A stretch of DNA of 64,000 nt from Motacilla alba alba (Eukaryota; Chordata; Aves; Passeriformes; Motacillidae): contig NC_052020.1 of the NCBI RefSeq assembly GCF_015832195.1, positions 868,001 to 932,000 on the forward strand, given 5' to 3'. Position 1 is the stretch's first letter. Each line of letters starts with the position of its first letter. A program made the position numbers and the translations under genes. Positions 39,001 to 49,581 of the stretch are shown piece by piece. The notes under the pieces were generated by a model. It saw only the letters and a program-made list of their open reading frames with translations, did no database searches and had not been told where the DNA came from.

Positions 39001-42000
39001 TGAGACAGCTTTTCTGTGGGCTAGTAGGTATGTTAAAGGATGTTAAAGAAGGAGAGCTGGCCAGCAGATCTTAACGGCTGAGTCCAGAGCTTTTCCTCAG
39101 ATGCTTTTTGCTTAGTTGCACGCTCCTAAACCTTGCAAACCAATGCAAGCTGAGGATATCATAGGGGTTCTTTGTTCCTCATGCTTCTTTAATCAATAAG
39201 TTGCTTGAGATGCTTCTGTGGTTTAAGGTGACTGGCCAGTTATTGCAGAATTTTATAGCAGCTCTAGCTAAAACCTTTACAAAGTTATGCTGCATGACCC
39301 CTTCATTTCAGTCAACAGGGCAGTTGCTGACATCTCTTGGGGAAGCAGCATGTGCGTTTTTTTTTCCCCACAGTGAGTTTGGGAGGGTTCCCTTCCTCAC
39401 CATCTGTGGTGTGTCAGCAGGAACCCCAGCTCGTCCCCATTGCTGGTCTCCTTTGGGAGCTTTGCCTGCACAGTGGGCATCGCTTGTCTCTGTCCTAATT
39501 CCCGTCTGACTGCAAACGAAACAGGAACATTTGCAAAGAATAAACCTTTTCAGTGTATTGACAAAGCTGCTTCCGTAATTGTGTTAGCTGAAGCAGAGGA
39601 TGAGCTGAAATCCTTTGTGAATTAGGGTTTATGTAACTCTAACCCAGTTCCTGGCTAAGCCTTGCAGCTCATCCACAGCAGCGAGCACTGACAGCTCGTG
39701 GGTTTTGCTGCAGTCTGAAAGGTGTGCCTAACACACTCCAGCTGAGGCTGGAATTGTTCAGTCTGCTTCTTCAGCTTGGGTCTGCCCTGCTTCACAGTCA
39801 CTTCCCTGTGGCAGTGTCACCTGGAAAGAAGGAGAAGAGGCTCAGTTGTAGCCAGGGGTGTAGTCATTTCCAAGCAGAGCAGGTTGGGATGCGGGGAGGA
39901 AGCCAAAGGAATGTGGCTGGCTGTTGGAGCAGCTTGGTTGTTGCTGCCTGCAGAAGCTCCGCGTGGACAGGGCCAGGCTGGCCTGGAAAGGCACAGTCCA
40001 CTCCAGCATGCCTTTGTCTGAAAGCACTTCCTGCGAGCACAGGGTGCCTGCCTGGAAGGATGGAGGGGTCTCACCTCTCACAGGTCTCTTACAGACTCAG
40101 GAGTGAGGGACAGGTGGCATAGGTAAAGAGCTGGAAATTCTGTGTGTTCTTCTATAACTATTTAAGGTGCTATATGGAGTGAAGGCACAACCAAGTTCAT
40201 TGGAAGCCATAATTACGCCGTGTTTCAAACCAAAACTATGATCAAAAGAAGTCCTTCCAGGCCTGCACTGGATATTAGAAAAGAGGAATTGGTGGATGAC
40301 ACCAAAATCTTAATGGGAGTGCAAACAAGTAGCACATATTATACCAATTATTTGAGTTTTGTGCTAGATAAAGATATTTAATAAGAGGCAAAAAGAAAAA
40401 AAAGCTTTCAGAAAGACAATCCTGACAAATCTGTGTTCTGCATTTTATAGACTTAGACATGTGTAATTAAAAAAAAAATTAAATGATCAGGCCATTTTTT
40501 AGTTTTCAACATCTGTAAAGGAGTAGTAGTTAGGACACTGGATTCTTCCTACTGTATTTATTTGGAAATATTACATGGTAGACTTTGAAGTTAGAGTAAA
40601 AAAAGGAACTTCATGCAAAACAGGTGATATTTTTCTTGCCAGACATTACTATTTAACTTTCTTCAGTTCTGGATCATGAAAATTTCAGTACAAAGCAAAA
40701 AAACCCAAAACTATTCAGCTTCTATAAAAATGTTAGCACAAATCCAGTGGCATTAGGTTTTGGACAAAATTTCTGGTAAGTAATTAGTAAGATGAAAATC
40801 AGCTTATTTTTTCACTCAAATAATATTTGACTCTCAACTAAAGATGAGAGAGCTCCCAAAAGCTCCCATAGTCTGCATTTGAAGACTAGTAGTAAACTCC
40901 CTATTGGATTATGATGGTGGCTTTTCAGCTTCTGAGGAAAGAGGGGATTAATTGAAAATGTCACGTTGGGTTTGTTGGGTTTTTGAGGGGGTGGTGGAAG
41001 GGTGACAGGGTCTTTTCATTTCCTCCCACAGTTCCAGAGATGAGAGTCTTCCCAGATATGAGTGTAAATTTGGAGCGGTGTTCAAACTGATCCTTGAGAT
41101 TTACATGCATAAAAGATTTTCTCAGAAGTCATTCAGAAGTCTTTGGAGTTGAATGAGGTTCTAACGGGAATTAAACTGGCCATGCTGGGCAGCACCTACT
41201 GGCAAGATACTGCTCAGGGAGAAAATGGAATGGAAAACTCCACCTGGACTCCTGAACAGTTTTATCCTGTGGTGACTGAATCTGTACTTTGAGCTTGAGG
41301 CTGATGATGTTTTGTGATAAGCATTAGGAAAAATACTTATATATTCACATTGGAGGCTTAAAGAAGGGATGTTTAGTTTATTTTTTAAAATCTTTTTTCA
41401 TTTATTAGATATTCTGATGAATTACTCTCTAATCCTTTTGACTTGCTGGAAAGCTGACTGTCTCAGACTTTGAGTTGCAAAAAGAGGTGCTGTAAGCATG
41501 TTTCCCAAAGGTTTACAGTGGGGTTAGGTAAAATATAGCCAGTCTCTGACAGGGCTGGGGAAGACAAGTCAGTCCTTGTTTTCGGTGGTGCTGGACACTG
41601 ACAGCTGAATGTCTGTGTTAATACAAGGAGCTGCAGCTCTACTCCATGTGCCTGACAGTCTGTCCCCATTGTTTTGACAAAAATTATTGATTTCCATATT
41701 CAACCTTTTCTTTATTTGCAGTTTTTCACACTGCTAATCAAATGTGATGGTGTGAAAAAATGTACTGGTTCTTTCTTTAAGACTTCTTGGGGCTTGGTGC
41801 CTTTTACCTGCTAGGCTTTTGCCTAGAAAACAACTGTTTGTAACACTGCAATTTCACATCAATTTTCATCATGCTACCCACAGGTTTTATTTATATTTAA
41901 TATATAATGCACCTATGTATGGTGTATCTCTAAATATTTACATCTAATTTTAATATATATATTGCATGATTGTACTATACAGATATTAGATTATATTTGT

Positions 42001-42569
42001 ATAAACATATGATGTTTTTTCCCATAATAGGCACATTTTGTCATGTATTTCCTTGAGTTTCTTTGCATTTGTGGAGATGTATACATAATTTCTATGAAAA
42101 ATGACAATTGTTATGCATTCTACTCTTGAGTTGCTCTGTAAAGAGTATCCAGAAAAATTACCATCTATATGGAGTATTTCCCAATAGTAATTTACTCTGT
42201 AGTGTATAGCCTGCTGGGACTTATTATGCAAATGCTATATTTGTTGGCTCAACCCCATATTTTTCTGAAAGAATGGTTTTTTCATTGCTTTGGGAAAGAA
42301 ATTTTGACAAGGTCAGTATTCAGTTCTTTCCTCACCTGTTATCCCTGTCCTTCCCTTTCAAAAAATTAAAGCAGATTACCTCCTGTTGGTTGTATAAATA
42401 TGTCCTAATTGCTTCATGCCCGTGAAAGCACTGAATGCCCACATGCAGACAGAATAAGACACTTGCTGTGGGGATGAAAAAAGCCCTGCAGAGGTAGCCC
42501 TGAGTTTGAAAACAACTTTGGAGTTCTCATTACAAGGTCTGATGCTTCATTCCTTGGCAGCAGTCAGCT
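36075..42569. other. Intron 1 segment, no gene seen
   Basis: About 6.5 kb with no recognisable gene. The 39700-40080 part is more GC-rich and has overlapping open frames on both strands (up to 132 codons), which is expected by chance at that composition. About 41880-41970 is an AT-rich stretch with TATATAT runs. Confidence 0.5.
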
Positions 42570-42599
42570 GGAGACAGAAACATGGGAGACAGAAACATG
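42570..42599 (+). repeat. 15-bp tandem duplication, two copies
   Basis: GGAGACAGAAACATG occurs twice in direct succession (42570-42584 and 42585-42599) with no mismatch. The second copy runs into the left arm of the hairpin at 42595. Confidence 0.92.
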
Positions 42600-42642
42600 G
42601 ATCTAAGCATGCCTCTAAGCTGAGGCACGCTTAGATCCACGT
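42595..42642 (-). repeat. 48-bp hairpin-forming inverted repeat
   Basis: Left arm 42595-42615 and right arm 42622-42642 are reverse complements at 19 of 21 positions, with a 6-base loop (TAAGCT, 42616-42621). Both differences are A/G transitions. In RNA copied from the minus strand both become G-U pairs, so that transcript would have an unbroken 21-bp stem; the plus-strand RNA would have two A-C mismatches. The stem does not extend clearly beyond these arms, so it is shorter than a usual animal pre-miRNA (about 30 bp). The structure is seen; function is not known. Confidence 0.85.
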
Positions 42643-43213
42643 CCTTTGGTCATGTGCATTGTTTTGCTTTGGAGGAGCTGCAGCACAAATATCTGAAATA
42701 CAGAAGGAGATGCTGCTGATGAAATAGGAGGCTGAGGAAAGTTTCTATCTTCCAATATTTTCAAATTACAAAATATGTGGACTAATACTGCTCAAGATTA
42801 TATTGTAGGCAACAAATGAGTCTTAAAATTACCCTAAACCATGAGACTTTTCCCTTCTAAGTTTCATAATAATTTCTTGTTATCACTTTTTAGTTTCAAG
42901 CTGAGGAGCTCAAGAGCAGCTGCTTCAAGTAAATGCAGTTACTGTGATCTTGGATTTTTTTTGTGGCTTCATTATGCTCCAAATTCATTCTTGATTTCTG
43001 TATTGTCATAAGGATTTTGTGGAACTCGCCCTTTTCCCAGTGTATCCACACACAGGGCTAATAGAGTCTGTTTGTAAATTCACAACTCCCTAGCAGGGGC
43101 ACCATTCCTGTTTGTTAAAGTGCTTTGTGCTGCTGAAGAGATGTGTAAATGCCCAGGGATTTCTTTATCTCTCTGTATTTGAGTGTGACCAGCCACTGGG
43201 ACTGGTGTTGGGG

Positions 43214-43628
43214 TATTGTATTTGCAGGGAGCCCCGTGGCAGGGAGGAATGATGAATCTGACTCCATGCTCTCAGAAGGCTAGTTTATTATTTTATGATA
43301 CTATATTAAATAATGCTATACTAAACTATACTAAAGAGTACAGAAAGGATACTTACGGAAGGCTAAAAACATAATAATGAAAACTCGTGACTCTCTCCAG
43401 AGTCTCAACACAGCTTGGCACTGATTGGCCAAAGAGTGAAAACAACTCCCAGCAGAACCCAATGAAACAATCACCCGTGGGTAAACAATCTCCAAACACA
43501 TTCCACATGAGCAAAACACAGGAGAAGCAAATGAGATAATAGTTGTTTCCCTTTTTCTCTGAGGCTTCTCAGCTTCCCAGGAGAAAAATCCTGGGAGAAG
43601 GGATTTTTCAGGGAATGTGGATGCCACG
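43214..43628 (-). mobile_element. Solo LTR, passerine endogenous retrovirus, copy B
   Basis: A 415-bp element on the minus strand, aligning end to end with the LTR at 16642-17061. Read on the minus strand it begins CGTGGCATCC and ends ATACAATA, so each terminal dinucleotide has one transition from TG...CA. It is flanked by a 6-bp target duplication with one transition: TTGGGG at 43208-43213 and TCGGGG at 43629-43634, a CpG-type change. The poly(A) signal appears on the plus strand as TTTATT at 43284-43289. No internal retroviral genes are present. Confidence 0.87.
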
Positions 43629-43634
43629 TCGGGG

Positions 43635-44032
43635 CAGCCACAGGGTTTGACATGCAGGTGTGAGATCTGTCATAGTGCCTCAGCTGTGCAAAGCCCCTGC
43701 CAGGGGGGAGAGCAGGAGCAGGGCTGGCACAGAGGCTCAGGCCACGGCTGGTGCCAAAGGAGGTGAATCCTGCTGGGCTCAGCTGCTGCTCGGGTGTGGC
43801 TGGGTCCTGCAGTGCCCGCCAGGTGGGACACGTGGGTCCTGTGGCTCCCAGCCTGGCTGCAGTGGCAGCTCAGCTTCTGCAGGGGCACAGCCAGAGGCGC
43901 CAGCTCCAGGGCTGGCACTCTGCTCTCCCAGGGCATCCTTCCCGAGGAACAATTCCCTGCCTCGGGGGTGTTTTCCTCTGGCCCAGGAACCAGGTACTGC
44001 TTTGGCTCCCCTGAACTCTGTGTTTGTAAAAA
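43635..44032. other. GC-rich spacer between two solo LTRs
   Basis: About 400 bp, clearly more GC-rich than the surrounding intron, lying between the LTR at 43214-43628 and the one at 44039-44480. Open frames of 80-130 codons occur on both strands, as expected for this composition, with no recognisable domain. I could not tell whether this is original intron sequence or part of another element. Confidence 0.5.
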
Positions 44033-44038
44033 GGGAAG

Positions 44039-44480
44039 TGCAGGAATGTGACCCCTGTTGACAGAGTGACCAAACTATCCTTTGTCTCCTGAAAAAGGAA
44101 AAAAGCCCAGAAGCTTCTCTCCTCAACAGGGTAAAAAGACACCTCATAGGACCTGGGGGACTTCACCTCAAACTTTCGGATAGCCAATTGGACAGGAGCC
44201 AAAAAGTCCCACCTGAGCAATTCACTAGAAAAAGAAGAGAACAAAGGAGCTAATGACTGTTGTGAGGTGTTTTACCAGGAGCAGGAGCCTCTTGCCCTGG
44301 CTCGGGTTTTCTCTGTAAAGAGCTTTGTTATTTTGCCTTTTATAAAAACTTTTCTGTTTCCAACACTGTCACAGAAGCCATCCTGCTGATTTTATGCCTT
44401 GTAAGGTAGCTGGGCTATCTCGGATGTGATACAGGTCTCCAAGAGCTCGTAAGACCTGGCTCGAGGAGACCCTTATTTCA
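44039..44480 (+). mobile_element. Solo LTR, second endogenous retrovirus family
   Basis: A 442-bp element beginning TGCAGGAATG and ending TTATTTCA, flanked on both sides by an identical 6-bp duplication GGGAAG (44033-44038 and 44481-44486). TG...CA ends plus an exact 6-bp duplication are the signature of an ERVK-type LTR insertion. Inside, CGGATAGCCAATTGGACAGG, a TTATAAAAAC stretch at about 44340 and a downstream CTGGCTCGAGGAGACC are features I associate with songbird LTRs. It is unrelated in sequence to the neighbouring LTR. The intact duplication suggests a rather young insertion. No internal coding region is left. Confidence 0.75.
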
Positions 44481-44486
44481 GGGAAG

Positions 44487-47400
44487 GGGAGGGAGGGAGG
44501 ATGAAAGCTGAGTGCGAAGTTTGGTTTATTTTTTATTGTATTTGGTCATGGGTGGCACTAAGTGAAGTGAGATGAGGAATTTTCTTTTGGAAATACTGAT
44601 AACCTTCAAGCTGTCAGTGTTATCTAGAATCCACTGACCTTTTTCTGGTTTTAAGCCTCTTGCAGTCCTTTTCCCTCTGATTGAAGCATTCTGGGGCTTT
44701 AATGAGGCTGCTTTCAAAGCTTTGTGTCTGTCATTTTCTTCATGTGGCACACAACTCTTCTCATTGTAGTAGCCAGTTTTTCATAAACAAATATTGCTTA
44801 GTTTCACCACGTAGGTGCTTCTTGCTTTCCAACAGCAGACATCTCCTTTTACTTTTAAAATACTTTTTTTTCCCTTTAAGTGTTAAAAAATGACAATATG
44901 GCAGAGGATAGACTAGAGATCTGAAAAGGAGCCAATTTTTTCCTTCTGTGGTTTCTTGCACTTACTTCAGGCAGGTGTATGGAGGATATTCAGAAAAGGA
45001 AGAGAAAGTTAAAAACTGGCAATAATGAACAGGCCATGTAATATTCCCCTTTCTGCTCACTTAATTATTTAAAAGTATGCTAAAAATTCAATGTATGACA
45101 GAAGAAGATGTACTCACTTTTATGCTGCTGGAAAGAAAAAGTTTTGTGTGGAACTGGAGTGGGCGTGAAGAAAAACAAGAGCACATTGTGTTTGGGAGGC
45201 AAATCAGACAAGTTCTCTTTAGCCATGTTATTTTTCAGCCCTTGTGTGCTGGAGGATTGGTGAATGGTTTTCTGGGGGATCTGCTCCAAAAGATTATTTG
45301 TACACACATCTCAGAGTTAGAAAGACAAAGGGAATATGATTTTTTGTTGTTGTTGCACTGAGAGCCTAATTCCCCTCTGCTGTGCAGCTCTCACTTGATT
45401 TCACTGGAGAGTAGGGTCAGTAACACCAGTTCTGGGAACATTTTGTGATGATACATTAATGTAAAGCTGTTGGAATCTGATTCTGCTTGATAATATCCTA
45501 GTGATACAGCACAGATGAGATGTGAAGAATAATGAGGACCAGAAACTTAATGAAATTTTGAAAATATTCCTAAGAAAATCTGTTCAGAAATCTGAGAGCT
45601 ATATGAGAGAGCAGTACTGAGTTGTAAGTCAGATTTAGTCAGCGTGAATTGATGTTGTTTCACAAAGACAGATGAGGTTAAAGGAGTCCTTATTTTTTGC
45701 CCTGGTATATAGGAAATTAGGCAAATTGGCAACATCTCTAACATTCTAAGAATATCACCAAAGCAAGTGGAGATGTGGCATCAGCAGTGTTGTTGAAGTA
45801 GCTAAATTTTGAACGGTGTTACTTTGCATCTTTGGTATATTATGCTGAAAACCAAGACATGTGGCAGGAAGATTTTCTTTTTCCTTAGCCCCTGAAAACG
45901 CAGCTTTGCTGTGATGTGCTTTAAGGGATACCACCACAGTGTTTCTACTGTAAATTGTCTTTTAGCATTCTGATCAGAGACACAACAGTGTTGTTCCCTA
46001 GCTGATATTTTTACCTATTTCTCGGGATATAAAAATGCCAACCCAGAGCGAGATCTGAGGGAACACAAAACCTGGACTTTTCTGTGAGCAGTCAAGCAAA
46101 CTGTAGAATACTGGAGTTAGAAGTGCTGTGAACACAAGGCTACCAAAAGGAAAAGAATCCTCATTTGAAGCCAGTGGCAGCAAAGCTCCCCATTTGTTAG
46201 GGTGATTCCCTGTTCCAGTTTCATTGCCTTTGTACACTAATATGAATTAAAATGAATTAACGCTGCCTCAGGTCTACAGTTTCCTTTATAGATGGAAATA
46301 GGAGAGCCCTTTTCATGGATCTACTGTATTCAGGTAGCTGAAGCCAAAGTGGATCAACAAGAGACATGGGAGAGAGAAGCAAACCGGAGGAAAATGGGGA
46401 TGTTGCTGGAGATGATGAGCATTCAGTTTAAAATGAAAGCCAGACTTGGACTTTTAATGCAGTTGATACTTGTTACTATAGAATAAGTGAAGCTGCAGAG
46501 CATGAACAAATTGCCTTTCGGAGAAAGTGAATTTTAAGGAAGGACTGGAATGTGAGCCATGTAGCCATGTGTCAGAGGCAGAATCCTCCTGCGCTGCTGG
46601 TCCTGCTGCTGCTCACTGTAGGTCTGGTGCTGCTCTCGGAGAATTGACATTACTAACATGCCCTTGCCCTCAGCTGCTCTCCTGTCTCACTTCCCACCAT
46701 TTCTGTTTGGGTGGAGGCCAGGGGCTTGCAGGGAATGCTCCCTGCCGTGTGGAGCCCTGTCAGTCAGGGTTCTCACCCTGAACGATTTGCACTGCAGCAA
46801 TCATGGTATGCAAGTGAAACCAGCAAGTGGATGGGCAGGAGGACACAAAAGAATGTAGACAAAATTAGAGACTGCTTTATTATTGGTCTGACTGTGTGCA
46901 CAATTCCTCTCAGCAATCCCTTTAGCCCACAGAACACTCTTATCTGTCGCTTCAGATGGTGACAGACTGAGGCCAGTTGAGGTTTGTCATGTTGCCACCC
47001 AGTTTCACTAGGTGTGGAAGTGAATTTTAATCAGATGTTGTTTTCCACGTGGATTGTGCTTTCAGTAGGCAGTGGTATGGAGGTCTTTGTAGCATCTCTC
47101 CAGTCTGTTTTCCTGTTACACCACTTCTTATTACCTGACAGTACTGGGTCAAATAAGTGATGTCCTGTCTTGAGCAGCAGCCATAAACAAGAGCAGGGCA
47201 AGAATGCATGATAATATTTTCCATTCCCTTCTGAAACATCAAGCATTTTCACCCCATGGATTTATGGAGGTAGGTGAGGTCTCAGTGTTTAATGTTCCCT
47301 GTGGTTTTCCACGCCAATCCCTCCATTTCCCCTTCCATCAGTATGATCTTCTGCTCCTTACCACGCTGGACAAACACTTCCAAAGCTAAGCATTCCTTCT

Positions 47401-49261
47401 GCCAGGTCTTTTTCTTGGAATCTGTGATGTATGGTACAGATCTGATAGCCTGACTAGCAGACAGTAAAAATGCACATCACTGATCTAGTTCACATTAACT
47501 TGTGAAAATGGCTGAGGTAGAAACAGTTTTATCTGGGCTTTTCTGGTCACTCTTCCATCCCTGTGACATGTGCATCTGACCTGTACCTATCCACATTTTG
47601 CTCAGAGACACTAATTTAAATGAATTTCCTAATTATATCTTTATTTATATAACCAATGGTAGCATTGATAGCTAAAGATAGCAAAATAGGGTGACTCACT
47701 CATCAGTGTGACTTTTTTGATGATGCTTTATTTTACATAAAAATTATATTCTTGTTTCAGTGGCTCTTGAATACATACTGAGTACTCTGAATTTCTCTGT
47801 CAGAATTGTGTGTCTCAAATGTCTTTAAAGCTTAGGAGTGAAGAGTAAATGAAGTTAAGATGCAGACTCTCCGAGGTGTTGTTAGACTGTAATTTAAAAT
47901 TACTATTTTATGGCTTTAGTTTTTAGGATTCATTGTTTCTCAAAATTGCATTTCTTCACATACTGTTTTCATATAACCTGCACTCTGACACAAAGATTGA
48001 AAATATATTTGCTAAAAAGGTCAGCCAGAAAACTAATAAAACGGGGTTTTTTTTTGTTTGGTGTGGGATTTTTTGATTTGTTTATTAGGGTTTTTTCCTG
48101 GTTTTTTTTTTTTTTTGGAGGAGGGTTTTGTGGTTTTTTAATTTAAAATTGTTGTTGTTGTTGTTCTGTTGGGTTTTTTTTGGTGAGATTTCACTACAGA
48201 GGGGAAGATAAAGCTCCATGCACCTAAAAGGTTTCCTGTAGGGAAGATGAATGCCTGTGCAGGAGGCACAGCCTGCTTGAGATTTTGCTGTGTGATGCCC
48301 TCATACATATTTCATCTAAATGTACATAAAATTTTACAAATAACAGCAAAGCGAGTAACAAGTAGGGTGATTGAGGAGCCAGGCAGGTCTGCAGGAGGAG
48401 GCAGGTGGTGTCATGCCACTTGCCTTAGGCTGGTGTTAGTAATGTGCTGCCCTTCGTTCATGGAAATGAATGAAGGTGGAAGCCTGGGAGCACTGGCTGT
48501 GTGACTCTGGGGGTCACAGGGGCCGTGCAGCCTCTGCACTCAGAGCTGTGTCTCACTGCTGCTGTAGCAGTGCCAGCTTTGCTCTCCTCCTGCTCATGGG
48601 GGATCTGTTTTCATTAAGTATGGGCGCCTGTGAAGGAAGACAACGCTGGCTCTTGGCCTGTAGATGTGTTAGCCTGGGAGGAAAGGGTGTCACGGTTCTT
48701 GGAAAAACCCCCAAGCATTATTGTGGCTCTCCAGTGACTGTCATCTGATATCCCAGGTGAGATAAGAGAGATGTTGGAAAACATTAGAAAACCTTCAAAC
48801 CCATATAGTGGAACACCTCCAGATGAGCCTTCCAACAAAACCTGTGGCTCTTCTCCCAGAGTGGAGAACCTGGGCAACCTCTGGCAGCAGCACTGCAGAG
48901 AGTAACTGGTTATAGATATTGAAGTAAAGGCGTTTGAATAATTAGCTTTGATCTAGGCCTGCCTTGATCTAGTAAAATATTTAATGATTTTCATTCTGAG
49001 ATAGAGCTGAGCACATTTGGTGACTTTAACTGTGTGAGCAGCTTATGAAATGAGGCTGCTATTGAAGAGCTTTATGGACAGGCCTAGGCAACAATGAATG
49101 AACAGCATTTATTAATTTAGTGTGTAACTGCTGCTCTCTGGTCTCGCTAATTACCCTTGTGCTGTATGTGATTTGCTTTGTGGCTTTCCCCCATTCTAAG
49201 GAGTTAAGAACAAATTTTCTGAACAGTGCTAACTGCAGCAACGTGCACAAGGCTCATCCAT
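44487..49261. other. Intron 1 segment, no gene seen
   Basis: About 4.8 kb between the second-family LTR and a CR1 fragment. It has T- and G-rich simple sequence at 48043-48182 and a GC-richer patch at about 46560-46860. The open frames have no recognisable domains. Confidence 0.5.
48043..48182 (+). repeat. T/G-rich low-complexity tract with (TTG)n
   Basis: About 140 bases of T runs broken by G clusters (GGGG, GTGTGGG, GGAGGAGGG), including about five TTG units at 48149-48165. On the minus strand this is A/C-rich. It gives Phe/Gly-rich translations that are not genes. Confidence 0.85.
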
Positions 49262-49581
49262 GTCTGTCAGTGTCTGCAGGGAGCTGTCAGAGCACGGCCC
49301 AGGCTCTGTTTGGTCGTGCTGAGCAAGGGCACAAGAGGCAGGGGCAGAAACTGCTGCCCAGGAAGTTCCACCTGACCATGAGGAAGAACTTCTTGCTGTG
49401 CACTGATCGTGCCCTGGAACAGGCTGCCCAGAGAGGGTGTGGAGGTTCCCTCAGTGGAGATACTCCAGAACCTTGTGTTCACAGTCCTGTGCGCTGGGAT
49501 GGCCCTGCTTGAGCAGGGAGGTTGGAGCAGATGATCCTCCCCTGTGGTCCCTTCCAGCCTGCCCCAGTCTGTGATTCTATG
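49262..49581 (+). repeat. CR1 LINE 3' fragment, 5'-truncated
   Basis: About 320 bp matching, in order, the last part of the CR1 element: GTCTGCAGGGAGCTGTCAGAG, GGCCCAGGCTCTGTTTGG, ACAAGAGGCAGGGGCAGAAACTG, GGAAGTTCCACCTGACCATG, AGGAAGAACTTCTTGCTGTG, CTGGAACAGGCTGCCCAGAG, CCCTGCTTGAGCAGGGAGG, GGTCCCTTCCAGCC, and a terminal TGTGATTCTATG. CR1 moves by target-primed reverse transcription and leaves 5'-truncated copies ending in ATTCTRTG units, as here. The open frame across it (130 codons on the plus strand) is a by-product of the element's 3' end, not a functional protein. Confidence 0.93.

Noticed and set aside
39724..40122. 132-codon plus-strand frame with overlapping minus-strand frames
   Set aside because: Several frames on both strands are open at once in a GC-rich patch; no similarity to any protein I know.
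42595..42642. Annotating the hairpin as a microRNA gene
   Set aside because: The stem is only 21 bp with a 6-base loop and does not extend outward, shorter than normal pre-miRNAs; no expression evidence is available here.
49120..49512. 130-codon frame as a candidate gene
   Set aside because: Its downstream half is explained by the 3' end of a CR1 element, which begins at about 49262.
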